In this document: piece after piece, positions 25,713-33,315 of the stretch | How positions within the stretch are numbered: position 1 is the stretch's first letter | How the letters are laid out: each line of letters starts with the position of its first letter | NCBI GenBank assembly: GCA_018065895.1 | Contig: JAGHSK010000004.1 | Location: 1 to 45,256 of the forward strand | Direction of reading: 5' to 3' | Length of the DNA stretch: 45,256 nt | Origin: Candidatus Cacconaster equi | Lineage (GTDB): Bacteria; Bacteroidota; Bacteroidia; Bacteroidales; UBA932 | Made by a program: the position numbers and the translations under genes | Notes under the pieces: model-generated | What the model was told of the DNA's origin: nothing | Seen by the model: only the letters and a program-made list of their open reading frames with translations | Databases searched by the model: none

Positions 25713-26414
25713 ATGCAGTATTCATCAGATGTACAGCACATGTGTGTTGTTGCTAAGGGCCCGAATCACGGCCCGGCTCCAATTCCTGAAGAGGGAAAAT
25801 GGGTAAAGGCAAAGGAAATAAAGGATATCTCCGGAATGACTCACGGAATCGGTTGGTGCGCTCCTCAGCAGGGTGCGTGCAAGCTCTCTCTCAACGTGAA
25901 GAACGGCATAATCGAAGAGGCTCTCGTGGAGACTCTCGGATGCTCCGGAATGACTCATTCAGCCGCAATGGCCGCTGAAATTCTCCCGGGCAAGACTCTG
26001 CTCGAGGCACTCAATACAGACCTTGTATGTGACGCTATCAACACGGCAATGCGTGAACTCTTCCTTCAGATTGTGTACGGACGTACCCAGTCGGCTTTCT
26101 CTGAGGGCGGTCTGGTAATCGGTGCAGGCCTTGAAGATCTCGGAAAGGGCCTTCGCAGCCAGGTTGGAACCATGTTCTCAACCAAGGCAAAGGGTGTCCG
26201 CTATCTTGAAATGGCGGAAGGATATGTTACCAAAATCGCTCTCGACAAAGACGGAGAGGTTTGTGGCTATCAGTTTGTACGCCTTGGCGTGATGATGGAC
26301 AAGATCAAGAAGGGAGTTGACGCAAACGAGGCTCTCAGACAGTCAACGGCAACTTACGGACGATTCACTGCCGAGCAGGGCGCCGTCAAGTTCATCGATC
26401 CAAGAATTGAATAA
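25713..26414 (+). CDS. NifU/IscU-like iron-sulfur scaffold-type protein
   Basis: 233 aa. THGIGWCAPQQGACKLSLNV, LVETLGCSGMTHSAAMA and LNTDLVCDAINTAM place cysteines in the pattern of the IscU/NifU N-terminal fold, but with extra cysteines (WCAP, GAC). The C-terminal third (LEMAEGYVTKIALDKDGEV onward) is specific to this subgroup. The frame is open to a GTG at 25680, but MQYSSDVQHMCVVAKGPNHGPAPIPEEG at 25713 looks like the family N-terminus. It is followed 14 nt later by the GGGtGRT gene, its regular partner in many anaerobes and Bacteroidota. A role in iron-sulfur chemistry is inferred from fold only. Confidence 0.8.
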   Translation: MQYSSDVQHMCVVAKGPNHGPAPIPEEGKWVKAKEIKDISGMTHGIGWCAPQQGACKLSLNVKNGIIEEALVETLGCSGMTHSAAMAAEILPGKTLLEALNTDLVCDAINTAMRELFLQIVYGRTQSAFSEGGLVIGAGLEDLGKGLRSQVGTMFSTKAKGVRYLEMAEGYVTKIALDKDGEVCGYQFVRLGVMMDKIKKGVDANEALRQSTATYGRFTAEQGAVKFIDPRIE

Positions 26415-26428
26415 CAGGAGGAAAAGCA

Positions 26429-27439
26429 ATGATACGAGAAGTTAAATTCGAAAGTCAGGACCGTCGTCTTGACAACATCAACAAGGTACTCAACTCCTAT
26501 GGCATCGCTTCCATAGAGGAAGCCAACAAGATTTGCGACAAATATGGTCTGGATCCTTATCTCGAGTGTGAACAGACTCAGAATATCTGCTTTGAAAATG
26601 CAAAGTGGGCATACGTTGTCGGAGCGGCCATCGCAATCAAGAAGGGTTGCAGGAATGCCGCTGACGCTGCCGAGGCAATTGGAGAAGGACTTCAGGCTTT
26701 CTGCATAAAAGGCTCAGTGGCAGATGACCGCAAAGTGGGTCTGGGACACGGCAATCTCGCAGCACGTCTTCTCCGTGACGAGACAGAGTGCTTCGCATTC
26801 CTCGCAGGTCACGAATCCTTCGCGGCCGCTGAAGGCGCCATCAAGATCGCCGAAATGGCGAACAAGGTCCGCAAGAAACCTCTCCGCGTGATTCTCAATG
26901 GCTTGGGAAAGGACGCGGCGATGATTATCAGCCGTATCAACGGTTTTACATACGTTCAGACAAAGTTTGACTACTTCACAGGAAAGGTAAGGGTGGTTGC
27001 GAGAAAGGCTTATTCTGACGGTCCTCGCGCAAAGGTTAACTGCTATGGCGCGGATGACGTCCGCGAAGGCGTTGCAATCATGTGGAGAGAGAACGTTGAC
27101 GTTTCCATTACAGGCAACTCAACCAACCCTACACGCTTCCAGCACCCTGTTGCCGGTACATACAAGAAAGAACGCGTCCTTGCAGGCAAGCCATATTTCT
27201 CAGTGGCTTCCGGCGGTGGTACAGGACGTACGCTTCACCCGGACAACATGGCTGCAGGCCCTGCTTCATACGGTATGACGGACACTATGGGACGTATGCA
27301 TTCCGATGCCCAGTTCGCAGGTTCTTCATCAGTTCCGGCACACGTCGAGATGATGGGATTCCTTGGAATGGGAAACAACCCGATGGTAGGAGCAACTGTT
27401 GCAGTAGCAGTTTCGGTAGCACAGGCTTTATCGAAGTAA
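26429..27439 (+). CDS. GGGtGRT family protein
   Basis: 336 aa, soluble. It contains the name-giving motif SGGGTGRTLHPDN at about residues 260-272, plus GLGHGNLAARLL, FLAGHESFAAAEGAIKIAEM and NGLGKDAAMIISRINGFTYVQT. The family is defined by this motif and has no established biochemistry to my knowledge. It is consistently paired with the IscU-like gene just upstream. An unusually good Shine-Dalgarno (AGGAGG, 8 nt before the ATG) is present, which is uncommon in Bacteroidota and may support high expression. A terminator hairpin follows 22 nt after the stop. Confidence 0.88.
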   Translation: MIREVKFESQDRRLDNINKVLNSYGIASIEEANKICDKYGLDPYLECEQTQNICFENAKWAYVVGAAIAIKKGCRNAADAAEAIGEGLQAFCIKGSVADDRKVGLGHGNLAARLLRDETECFAFLAGHESFAAAEGAIKIAEMANKVRKKPLRVILNGLGKDAAMIISRINGFTYVQTKFDYFTGKVRVVARKAYSDGPRAKVNCYGADDVREGVAIMWRENVDVSITGNSTNPTRFQHPVAGTYKKERVLAGKPYFSVASGGGTGRTLHPDNMAAGPASYGMTDTMGRMHSDAQFAGSSSVPAHVEMMGFLGMGNNPMVGATVAVAVSVAQALSK

Positions 27440-27460
27440 TACAACAGTTTACATAAATAA

Positions 27461-27497
27461 AAAAACCTGCATTCCGTAATTGGATGCAGGTTTTTTT
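27461..27497. terminator. Bidirectional terminator between GGGtGRT gene and luxS
   Basis: AAAAACCTGCAT (27461-27472) pairs with ATGCAGGTTTTT (27484-27495) over an 11-nt loop, with a T-run continuing to 27497. On the minus strand the same stem ends in TTTTT, so it also ends luxS, whose stop codon (27498-27500) abuts the T-run. Confidence 0.9.
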
Positions 27498-27980
27498 CTA
27501 ATCTTGCGGATAGTGGAGATTTTCCGGCTTAATCTTTTCAAGCACCTCTTCGAGATATTTCCGTGACTCCTTCTTCGCGAGTTCGAGATCTTGAAAGCTC
27601 CAATTCCCGCAATCCTTCGGAGAGGCTCCGGGAACATCCCCTTCAAAGTCCGCTATGAAGCGGAATGTCTCTTTCATCAGTTCAACTATATCCTCCGACT
27701 TCAGATCTCCCTTCACCAGGAAGTAATTGCCGGTAAGGCATCCCATAGGACCCCAGTAAATGACCTTGCCGCTCCATTTCCTGTCGTTGCGCAGAAATGT
27801 GGCTGCGATGTGCTCGATCGTGTGAATCGCCTTGGGGTCGAGGGCGGGTTCGCGGTTGGGCTCCTTCATTCTGATGTCAAAGGTGGTGATGACCTCTCCA
27901 TTGACCGAATCCTTGCGTGAAACGTATATTCCACGCAGCAGCTTGAGATGGTTTATTGTGAAACTGGCTATTTTTTCCAT
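27498..27980 (-). CDS. luxS: S-ribosylhomocysteine lyase LuxS
   Basis: 160 aa, the normal LuxS length. The metal-binding HTIEH (His53, His57) and Cys124 in DCGN are present, and Cys81 in GPMGCLTGNYF is the catalytic Cys. It splits S-ribosylhomocysteine into homocysteine and DPD, the precursor of autoinducer-2, as part of the activated methyl cycle. The gene is alone, with its stop abutting the terminator and a -7 box at 28003-28010. The variant GCLTGNY instead of GCRTGFY is a modest change near the active site. No pfs or methionine gene is in the window. Confidence 0.95.
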   Translation of the reverse strand: MEKIASFTINHLKLLRGIYVSRKDSVNGEVITTFDIRMKEPNREPALDPKAIHTIEHIAATFLRNDRKWSGKVIYWGPMGCLTGNYFLVKGDLKSEDIVELMKETFRFIADFEGDVPGASPKDCGNWSFQDLELAKKESRKYLEEVLEKIKPENLHYPQD

Positions 27981-28002
27981 ATTCGTACTTGTTTGGTCTG
28001 CA

Positions 28003-28010
28003 CAAAATTA
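28003..28010 (-). promoter_or_regulatory. Predicted -7 box of luxS
   Basis: TAATTTTG on the minus strand matches TAnnTTTG, 23 nt upstream of the ATG at 27980. No -33 TTTG at 19 nt. Confidence 0.45.
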
Positions 28011-28023
28011 CAATTAATTTTAT

Positions 28024-28031
28024 TATATTTG
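28024..28031 (+). promoter_or_regulatory. Predicted -7 box of the dapF operon
   Basis: TATATTTG matches TAnnTTTG, 27 nt before the ATG at 28059. It is divergent from the luxS box 13 nt away, and no proper -33 TTTG is seen. It may drive the ten-gene run that follows. Confidence 0.5.
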
Positions 28032-28058
28032 TAGATTATTACCCAATATGAGAAACAT

Positions 28059-28922
28059 ATGAAACTTCATTGCTACAAATACCAGGGAGCCGGCAACGAC
28101 TTCGTGATTATCGACAACAGAAAAGGCGACGTCAATCTTACCGACGAACAGGTAAGACAGTTGTGTGACCGCAGATTCGGTATCGGCTCCGACGGGCTTA
28201 TGCTGCTTGGAGCAGCCCCATCATCCGGTAAGAATCTGGATTTCACGATGCGCTATTTCAATTCCGACGGTCCGGAAGGCACTATGTGCGGAAATGGCGG
28301 AAGATGTCTGGTGGCCTTCGCCGCTCATATGGGCATCAAGAAATTTGAGTTTGAAGCCATTGATGGATATCACAATGCCGAAGTGCTGGAATATGGCCCT
28401 TCACGATGCATAGTCCGTCTGAAGATGCGCAATCTGCCTGTTGTGGATGGAAAGAATCCTGTTGCCAAGCTGGAGGACGGCTATTTCCTCGACACCGGAT
28501 CGGACCATTTTGTAGGCTTCGTCGGAAATGTTGATGAATATGACGTTGACACCAACGGCAAGCGTCTTCGCTGGGACAAACGTTTTCCGAAAGGAACCAA
28601 CGTCAATTTTGTGGAGATTGTCAATCAGGACAGACCGGATGCGGCCCGTGGCCTGAAGGTCCGTACATACGAACGTGGAGTCGAGGCGGAGACATGGGCG
28701 TGCGGTACAGGTGTGACTGCATCCAGCATTGTCTCATATCTGTCAGGCGCAAAGTCGTACGACAAGTTTGAGGCGAACGGCGTGGAGCACGTCAGATTCG
28801 CCATCCGGGCCCGTGGCGACAAATTGAGCGTGGATTTCGTTGCGAATGCGGACGGTTCGTTCGAGGATATCTATCTTACCGGTCCCGCTACAAAGGTCTT
28901 TGAAACCGATATGGATATTTAG
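28059..28922 (+). CDS. dapF: Diaminopimelate epimerase
   Basis: 287 aa, the normal DapF length. It has two homologous halves, each with a catalytic Cys: Cys77 in MCGNGGRC and Cys215 in ACGTGVTAS. GAGNDFVIID opens the protein and RFGIGSDGL follows, both family signatures. It converts LL- to meso-diaminopimelate for lysine and peptidoglycan. It is the first gene of a tightly packed run; the next gene begins 11 nt later. No other lysine gene is adjacent. Confidence 0.95.
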   Translation: MKLHCYKYQGAGNDFVIIDNRKGDVNLTDEQVRQLCDRRFGIGSDGLMLLGAAPSSGKNLDFTMRYFNSDGPEGTMCGNGGRCLVAFAAHMGIKKFEFEAIDGYHNAEVLEYGPSRCIVRLKMRNLPVVDGKNPVAKLEDGYFLDTGSDHFVGFVGNVDEYDVDTNGKRLRWDKRFPKGTNVNFVEIVNQDRPDAARGLKVRTYERGVEAETWACGTGVTASSIVSYLSGAKSYDKFEANGVEHVRFAIRARGDKLSVDFVANADGSFEDIYLTGPATKVFETDMDI

Positions 28923-28933
28923 AATTTCAGGTG

Positions 28934-29734
28934 ATGAAACTGTTCAAGGAAATAGGTATCAAACGCAAAGTATTCTACGGATGCATCGTTCTGGGAGTGG
29001 TGCTGTTCTTTTCGGGTGTGATAAGCATCTTTGAATACAGTACGATGAACGATTATGTTTCCGAGCTTATTGGCGATAATATCAAGAGTATCAATACTGC
29101 GCGTGAACTGCTTTCAGTATCGGAACAATACAATGTCAAGTTGATGAGAGACCTTGTCCTTGACAATGAACAGGACACCATCGACCAGAATATGGTTTTC
29201 GAAAACGCTGAGGTTATCGAGTCATTCGAGGAGGTGAGCCGCGATTTCATAACGAAAGCCGAACGTCAGGCGGCGGACTCGGTCATCTTCGCCTATGCCG
29301 CCTATATGCAGGTGGCCAGGGAGGCTGAACAGATTTATCAGAAGACGTATGCCGAGCGTGAGGATTGGTATTTCAACCGCCTGCAGCCTGTCTATCTCAA
29401 GTTCAGGGGGTATATGATGAAGTTGACGGCGACCTGTCAGGATGCTCTCGTAAAAAATTCACAGAGCCTCCAGGAGGGATTTTACAGGAGTATCATGCCA
29501 CCGTTCGTGTCGATGATCATCGGTATCGTGATGGTGATTCTCCTGAACTATTATCTGAACTATTTCGTCATAAATCCGATATTGAAAATCAACAGAGGGA
29601 TAAAGGTGACAAAGAAACTCGGAAGCTCTTATTCCGTGGATGTTGACAGCGACGACGAGATAAAGGAGCTGAATGAAAACGTCAAGGACATAGTTGACCT
29701 GAACCAGTCATACAGGAAGAAACTCAATCAATGA
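28934..29734 (+). CDS. Membrane sensor with HAMP-like domain, no output domain
   Basis: 266 aa. TM1 at about residues 14-34, an extracytoplasmic helical bundle of about 150 residues resembling the four-helix ligand-binding domain of chemoreceptors, TM2 at about 188-212, then a HAMP-like segment (NPILKINRGIKVTKK, DEIKELNENVKDIVDL) to the end. There is no kinase, cyclase or methyl-accepting domain, so the signal must be passed by protein contact. The stop overlaps the trkH start as ATGA, which suggests the partner is TrkH. The frame has a GTG one codon earlier; ATG at 28934 is used. Function is inferred. Confidence 0.7.
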   Translation: MKLFKEIGIKRKVFYGCIVLGVVLFFSGVISIFEYSTMNDYVSELIGDNIKSINTARELLSVSEQYNVKLMRDLVLDNEQDTIDQNMVFENAEVIESFEEVSRDFITKAERQAADSVIFAYAAYMQVAREAEQIYQKTYAEREDWYFNRLQPVYLKFRGYMMKLTATCQDALVKNSQSLQEGFYRSIMPPFVSMIIGIVMVILLNYYLNYFVINPILKINRGIKVTKKLGSSYSVDVDSDDEIKELNENVKDIVDLNQSYRKKLNQ

Positions 29735-31185
29735 ATCTAGGAATCATATCCAGAAATGTGGGGATAGCGCTTATATGCAACGCCGTCTTCATGTTCCTGT
29801 CAGCTGCCGTAGCGGCCATCAATGGCTTCGATTCCTCATTTTCCCCTTTGATGGTGAGTGCAATGATTACGATGATGGTGGGAATTTTTCCGCTCATATT
29901 CGTACGCCGTAAAAATGACATCAACACCAAGGAGGGACTCGCCATCCTGCTTTTTGCGTGGTTTCTGAGCTGTATCTTCGCAATGCTGCCGTATGTTCTC
30001 TGGGGCGGCCCGTTCTCGGTGGCGAATGCCTGGTTCGAGAGCGCATCCGGAATTACGACTACAGGGGCGACCATTCTCAATGACATCGAATCCCTTCCGA
30101 AAGGACTCCTCTTCTGGAGGTCTTCCACCCACTACATAGGCGGTTTGGGAGTTGTCGTTTTCATAATGATGATTCTTCCATCTTTCGGAACGGTCCGCTT
30201 CAAGATGAGCAAGATGGACCTCGACGATGTGTCAAAGAGCAATTATCGCTATAAATCAGGCAAATTCATAAAGGTGATCATCTCTGTCTACCTTGGAATT
30301 ACCATCTCCGCTTTCTTCCTGTTGATGATTGCCGGGATGCCTATGTTTGATGCTGCGAATCATGCGATGAGCGTTGCCGCTACAGGAGGATTCAGTACGA
30401 GGAATGCATCCATCGCGGCATATGACTCTCCTGCCATAGAACTGGTGCTGGCATTTTTCATGATTGTATCAAGCCTTCACTACGGACTGATATATGCTTC
30501 TTTTGCCACAAGGAGTTTCAAGGTGCTGAAGAACCCCGTTTCAAAATTCTATCTCTCGACAATATTTGTCGTGACAATTGCAGTCACCATCAATATTCTT
30601 GCCTCCGGCCTCGCTGACAGTTTCCTCGAGGGTTTGAGAAACGGTTTCTTCGAGGTGGTTTCAACAATTTCAACCACAGGTTTTGCCATAACGGACACAA
30701 GTTCGTGGCCTGTATTCTCGATACTTCTGCTGATGTACGTTGCCATTCAGTGCGGATGCTCGGGGTCAACGACCAGTGGACTGCGCTCTGACAGAGTGTG
30801 GATATTGCTGAAGGCGGCAAAGGCGCAGCTCGTAAAGATGGCTCATCCCAATGCCGTTGTTCCGGTTAAGACCGATGGTCAGGTGATAGAGAAGGAGATG
30901 CTTTCAAGCGTTTCGATATATGTATGTCTCTACATCATCTTCGTCTTTGTAATGGCTCTGGTATATTCTCTATTCGGGTTTGACATAATGGGCTCGATGA
31001 GCGCATCAATATCGATGATGAGCAACGTCGGTCCTTGCTTCGGTGAATTCGGATCTTCACTCGGTTCATTTGCCGCAGTTCCTGCGATGGCCAAGATACT
31101 GATGGGATTCCAAATGATAGTGGGTCGTCTCGGACTTTATTCAATACTTTTGGTATTCTTCGTATATCGCAGACGTGCAGCATAA
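29731..31185 (+). CDS. trkH: TrkH/KtrB-type potassium uptake channel subunit
   Basis: 484 aa, with four M1-P-M2 repeats. The filter regions are visible as SGITTTGATI, SVAATGGFSTRN, STISTTGFAITDT and SNVGPCFGEFG, each with the selectivity Gly. It takes up K+ or Na+/K+ in the inner membrane. The usual RCK partner (TrkA/KtrA) is not in the window; instead the gene follows the HAMP-like sensor with a 4-nt overlap. The helicase gene starts on its stop codon (TAATG, 1-nt overlap). A C-terminal cytosolic ending is short. Confidence 0.92.
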   Translation: MNLGIISRNVGIALICNAVFMFLSAAVAAINGFDSSFSPLMVSAMITMMVGIFPLIFVRRKNDINTKEGLAILLFAWFLSCIFAMLPYVLWGGPFSVANAWFESASGITTTGATILNDIESLPKGLLFWRSSTHYIGGLGVVVFIMMILPSFGTVRFKMSKMDLDDVSKSNYRYKSGKFIKVIISVYLGITISAFFLLMIAGMPMFDAANHAMSVAATGGFSTRNASIAAYDSPAIELVLAFFMIVSSLHYGLIYASFATRSFKVLKNPVSKFYLSTIFVVTIAVTINILASGLADSFLEGLRNGFFEVVSTISTTGFAITDTSSWPVFSILLLMYVAIQCGCSGSTTSGLRSDRVWILLKAAKAQLVKMAHPNAVVPVKTDGQVIEKEMLSSVSIYVCLYIIFVFVMALVYSLFGFDIMGSMSASISMMSNVGPCFGEFGSSLGSFAAVPAMAKILMGFQMIVGRLGLYSILLVFFVYRRRAA

Positions 31186-32606
31186 TGGGAGTCGAGAGTT
31201 TTTTTGTTGACAGCCTCAGGAAGAATCTTCGGTTCCCTGCGACTCCTTGTCAGGAGCATTTGTTCGATGTGCTTGCGAAATTCACGATGCAGTATGAGGA
31301 GTGCGACCTTCTGGTCGTCAGCGGCTATGCCGGTACGGGAAAGACATCGGCCGTTGCCGCATTCGTCAAGACGCTTTCGGATCTTGGCTATAAATACGTA
31401 CTGCTTGCTCCCACGGGGCGTTCAGCCAAGGTTCTTTCGAATTTCACCGGACGGAAGGCTTCGACAATACACAAACATATCTACCGCCAGAAATCACTTA
31501 AAAACGGGATAGGGGAGTTTGAACTCAATTTCAACAAGACAAAGGATACATATTTCATCGTGGATGAGGCTTCCCTCATTTCAGTTGACCACTCCGCCGG
31601 CGGCGCTCCCAATCTTTTCGGCTCGGGAGACCTTCTGGATGACTTGATATCCTTCGTTCGAAGCGGTGTTGATGACAAACTTGTGATTATCGGCGATCCG
31701 GGACAGCTGCCCCCTATAGGCATGGACCAGAGTCCGGCTCTTGACCTCTCATATATGGGACGTTATGGGAAAGTGATGACGGCGGAACTTTCCACCGTGG
31801 TCCGGCAGGCGGCCGAAAGCGGCATTCTGACCAATGCCACGCTTGTGAGGAATCTCATCGAAAGAGGTGTGGCGGAGAAGCCGAAGATGAGGCTCGACGG
31901 ATTCACCGACGTGGAGCGAATCACGGGAACGGAACTTATCGATGCACTCTCTGACGCAATTGACAAGTATGGTCTTGACAATTTGGCAGTCCTCTGCCGT
32001 TCCAACAAGATGGCTAACCGGTACAATGCTGGCATACGCTCAAGCGTGCTGTATCGTGAAGAGAAACTCTCAAAGGGTGACAAACTTATGGTGGTCAAGA
32101 ACTGCTATCAATTTGTTGAGGATATACCGGAACTGGACTTCATCGCCAATGGGGATGTCGCCCGTCTCGAGAAGATATCTCATTATGAGGAGCGGTACGG
32201 AATCAATTTTGCAGAGGCTGTATTGTCGTTCCCTGATTACAATGACGTTGAGGTGACTGCCAGGGTTATTCTTGACACGCTTCAGAGTGAGAAGCCGGCA
32301 TTGTCGGATGAACAGCAGAACGCCCTTTATCAGGGTGTCAATGAGGATTATTCTCACATAAAAGGTGTGAGAAAAAGGTATGAAGCTGTTCGTGAAGACA
32401 AGTATTTCAATGCTCTGCAGATAAAATACGCCACGGCCATCACATGTCACAAGTCGCAGGGAGGACAATGGAAATGTGTATTCATTGACAATCCCTTTTG
32501 GCACGAATTGACGGTGGATGACCTCAAATGGCTTTATACGGCCATCACCAGAGGAGTGGAAAAAGTATATTTCGTCAACTTCAAAGATGATTTTTTTAAC
32601 GGTTAA
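31185..32606 (+). CDS. RecD/Pif1-like ATP-dependent DNA helicase (SF1)
   Basis: 473 aa. Walker A SGYAGTGKT (about residues 46-54), Walker B FIVDEASLIS, the GDPGQLPPI motif, the following arginine-rich region, and near the C-terminus TCHKSQGGQW and LYTAITRGVEKVYFV (UvrD_C_2-type motifs V-VI). This is the single-polypeptide RecD-like helicase common in Bacteroidota. RecD-type N-terminal domains are absent. Its stop is 12 nt before the YugP-type gene. The exact role, in repair or in recombination, is not readable from the sequence. Confidence 0.88.
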   Translation: MGVESFFVDSLRKNLRFPATPCQEHLFDVLAKFTMQYEECDLLVVSGYAGTGKTSAVAAFVKTLSDLGYKYVLLAPTGRSAKVLSNFTGRKASTIHKHIYRQKSLKNGIGEFELNFNKTKDTYFIVDEASLISVDHSAGGAPNLFGSGDLLDDLISFVRSGVDDKLVIIGDPGQLPPIGMDQSPALDLSYMGRYGKVMTAELSTVVRQAAESGILTNATLVRNLIERGVAEKPKMRLDGFTDVERITGTELIDALSDAIDKYGLDNLAVLCRSNKMANRYNAGIRSSVLYREEKLSKGDKLMVVKNCYQFVEDIPELDFIANGDVARLEKISHYEERYGINFAEAVLSFPDYNDVEVTARVILDTLQSEKPALSDEQQNALYQGVNEDYSHIKGVRKRYEAVREDKYFNALQIKYATAITCHKSQGGQWKCVFIDNPFWHELTVDDLKWLYTAITRGVEKVYFVNFKDDFFNG

Positions 32607-32618
32607 AACATAAGACAT

Positions 32619-33311
32619 ATGAATGCGAACACTACTTATTGGGTTTTGTTCATCGGAGTGGCGGTGCTCAGTTACATTGTCCAGGCAATGTTCCAAAGAA
32701 GGATAGACAAGGCCTCGAGAATCCCTATGAAAAGGGGACTTACAGGCCGTGAAGTGGCAGAACTCATGCTTCGTGACCACGGAATAAACAACGTGTCGGT
32801 AATATCCACCCCGGGCCAGCTTACCGATAACTTCAACCCTTCCAACAATACTGTGAATCTCAGCGAATCCGTATATTCCCAGTCATCTGTTGCAGCGGCC
32901 GCCGTGGCAGCTCACGAGTGCGGGCATGCAGTCCAGCACGCGACAGGCTATCTTCCTGTCAAGCTGCGCAGCGCACTTGTTCCAATCGTATCTTTTTCTT
33001 CAAGGGCTGTGACGTGGGTGCTTCTTCTCGGGATGCTTCTGCTGAAGATATTCCCAGGACTGATGCTCTTCGGCATCATACTTTTCGCCTTGACGACTCT
33101 GTTCAGCATCGTCACACTGCCGGTTGAAATCAACGCCAGCAGAAGGGCCCTGGCCTGGCTTGAAGGTGCGGGTATGACTGATTATTCAAACAGGGATGAA
33201 GCGGAAGGCGCATTGCGTGCCGCGGCATATACTTATGTGGTGGCTGCCTTGAGCTCTCTTGCCACATTGATATATTATATAATGATATTTATGGGCGGAC
33301 GCCGCAATTGA
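32619..33311 (+). CDS. YugP-type zinc metallopeptidase
   Basis: 230 aa integral membrane protein with three to four hydrophobic segments. AAHECGHAVQH (residues 98-107) carries the HExxH zinc motif. The EINASRRALAWL segment follows the second hydrophobic block and probably gives the third ligand. This matches the YugP-like/neutral zinc metallopeptidase family. Its substrate is unknown. It starts 12 nt after the helicase and ends 4 nt before the DPP-IV-like gene. Confidence 0.88.
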   Translation: MNANTTYWVLFIGVAVLSYIVQAMFQRRIDKASRIPMKRGLTGREVAELMLRDHGINNVSVISTPGQLTDNFNPSNNTVNLSESVYSQSSVAAAAVAAHECGHAVQHATGYLPVKLRSALVPIVSFSSRAVTWVLLLGMLLLKIFPGLMLFGIILFALTTLFSIVTLPVEINASRRALAWLEGAGMTDYSNRDEAEGALRAAAYTYVVAALSSLATLIYYIMIFMGGRRN

Positions 33312-33315
33312 TGTC

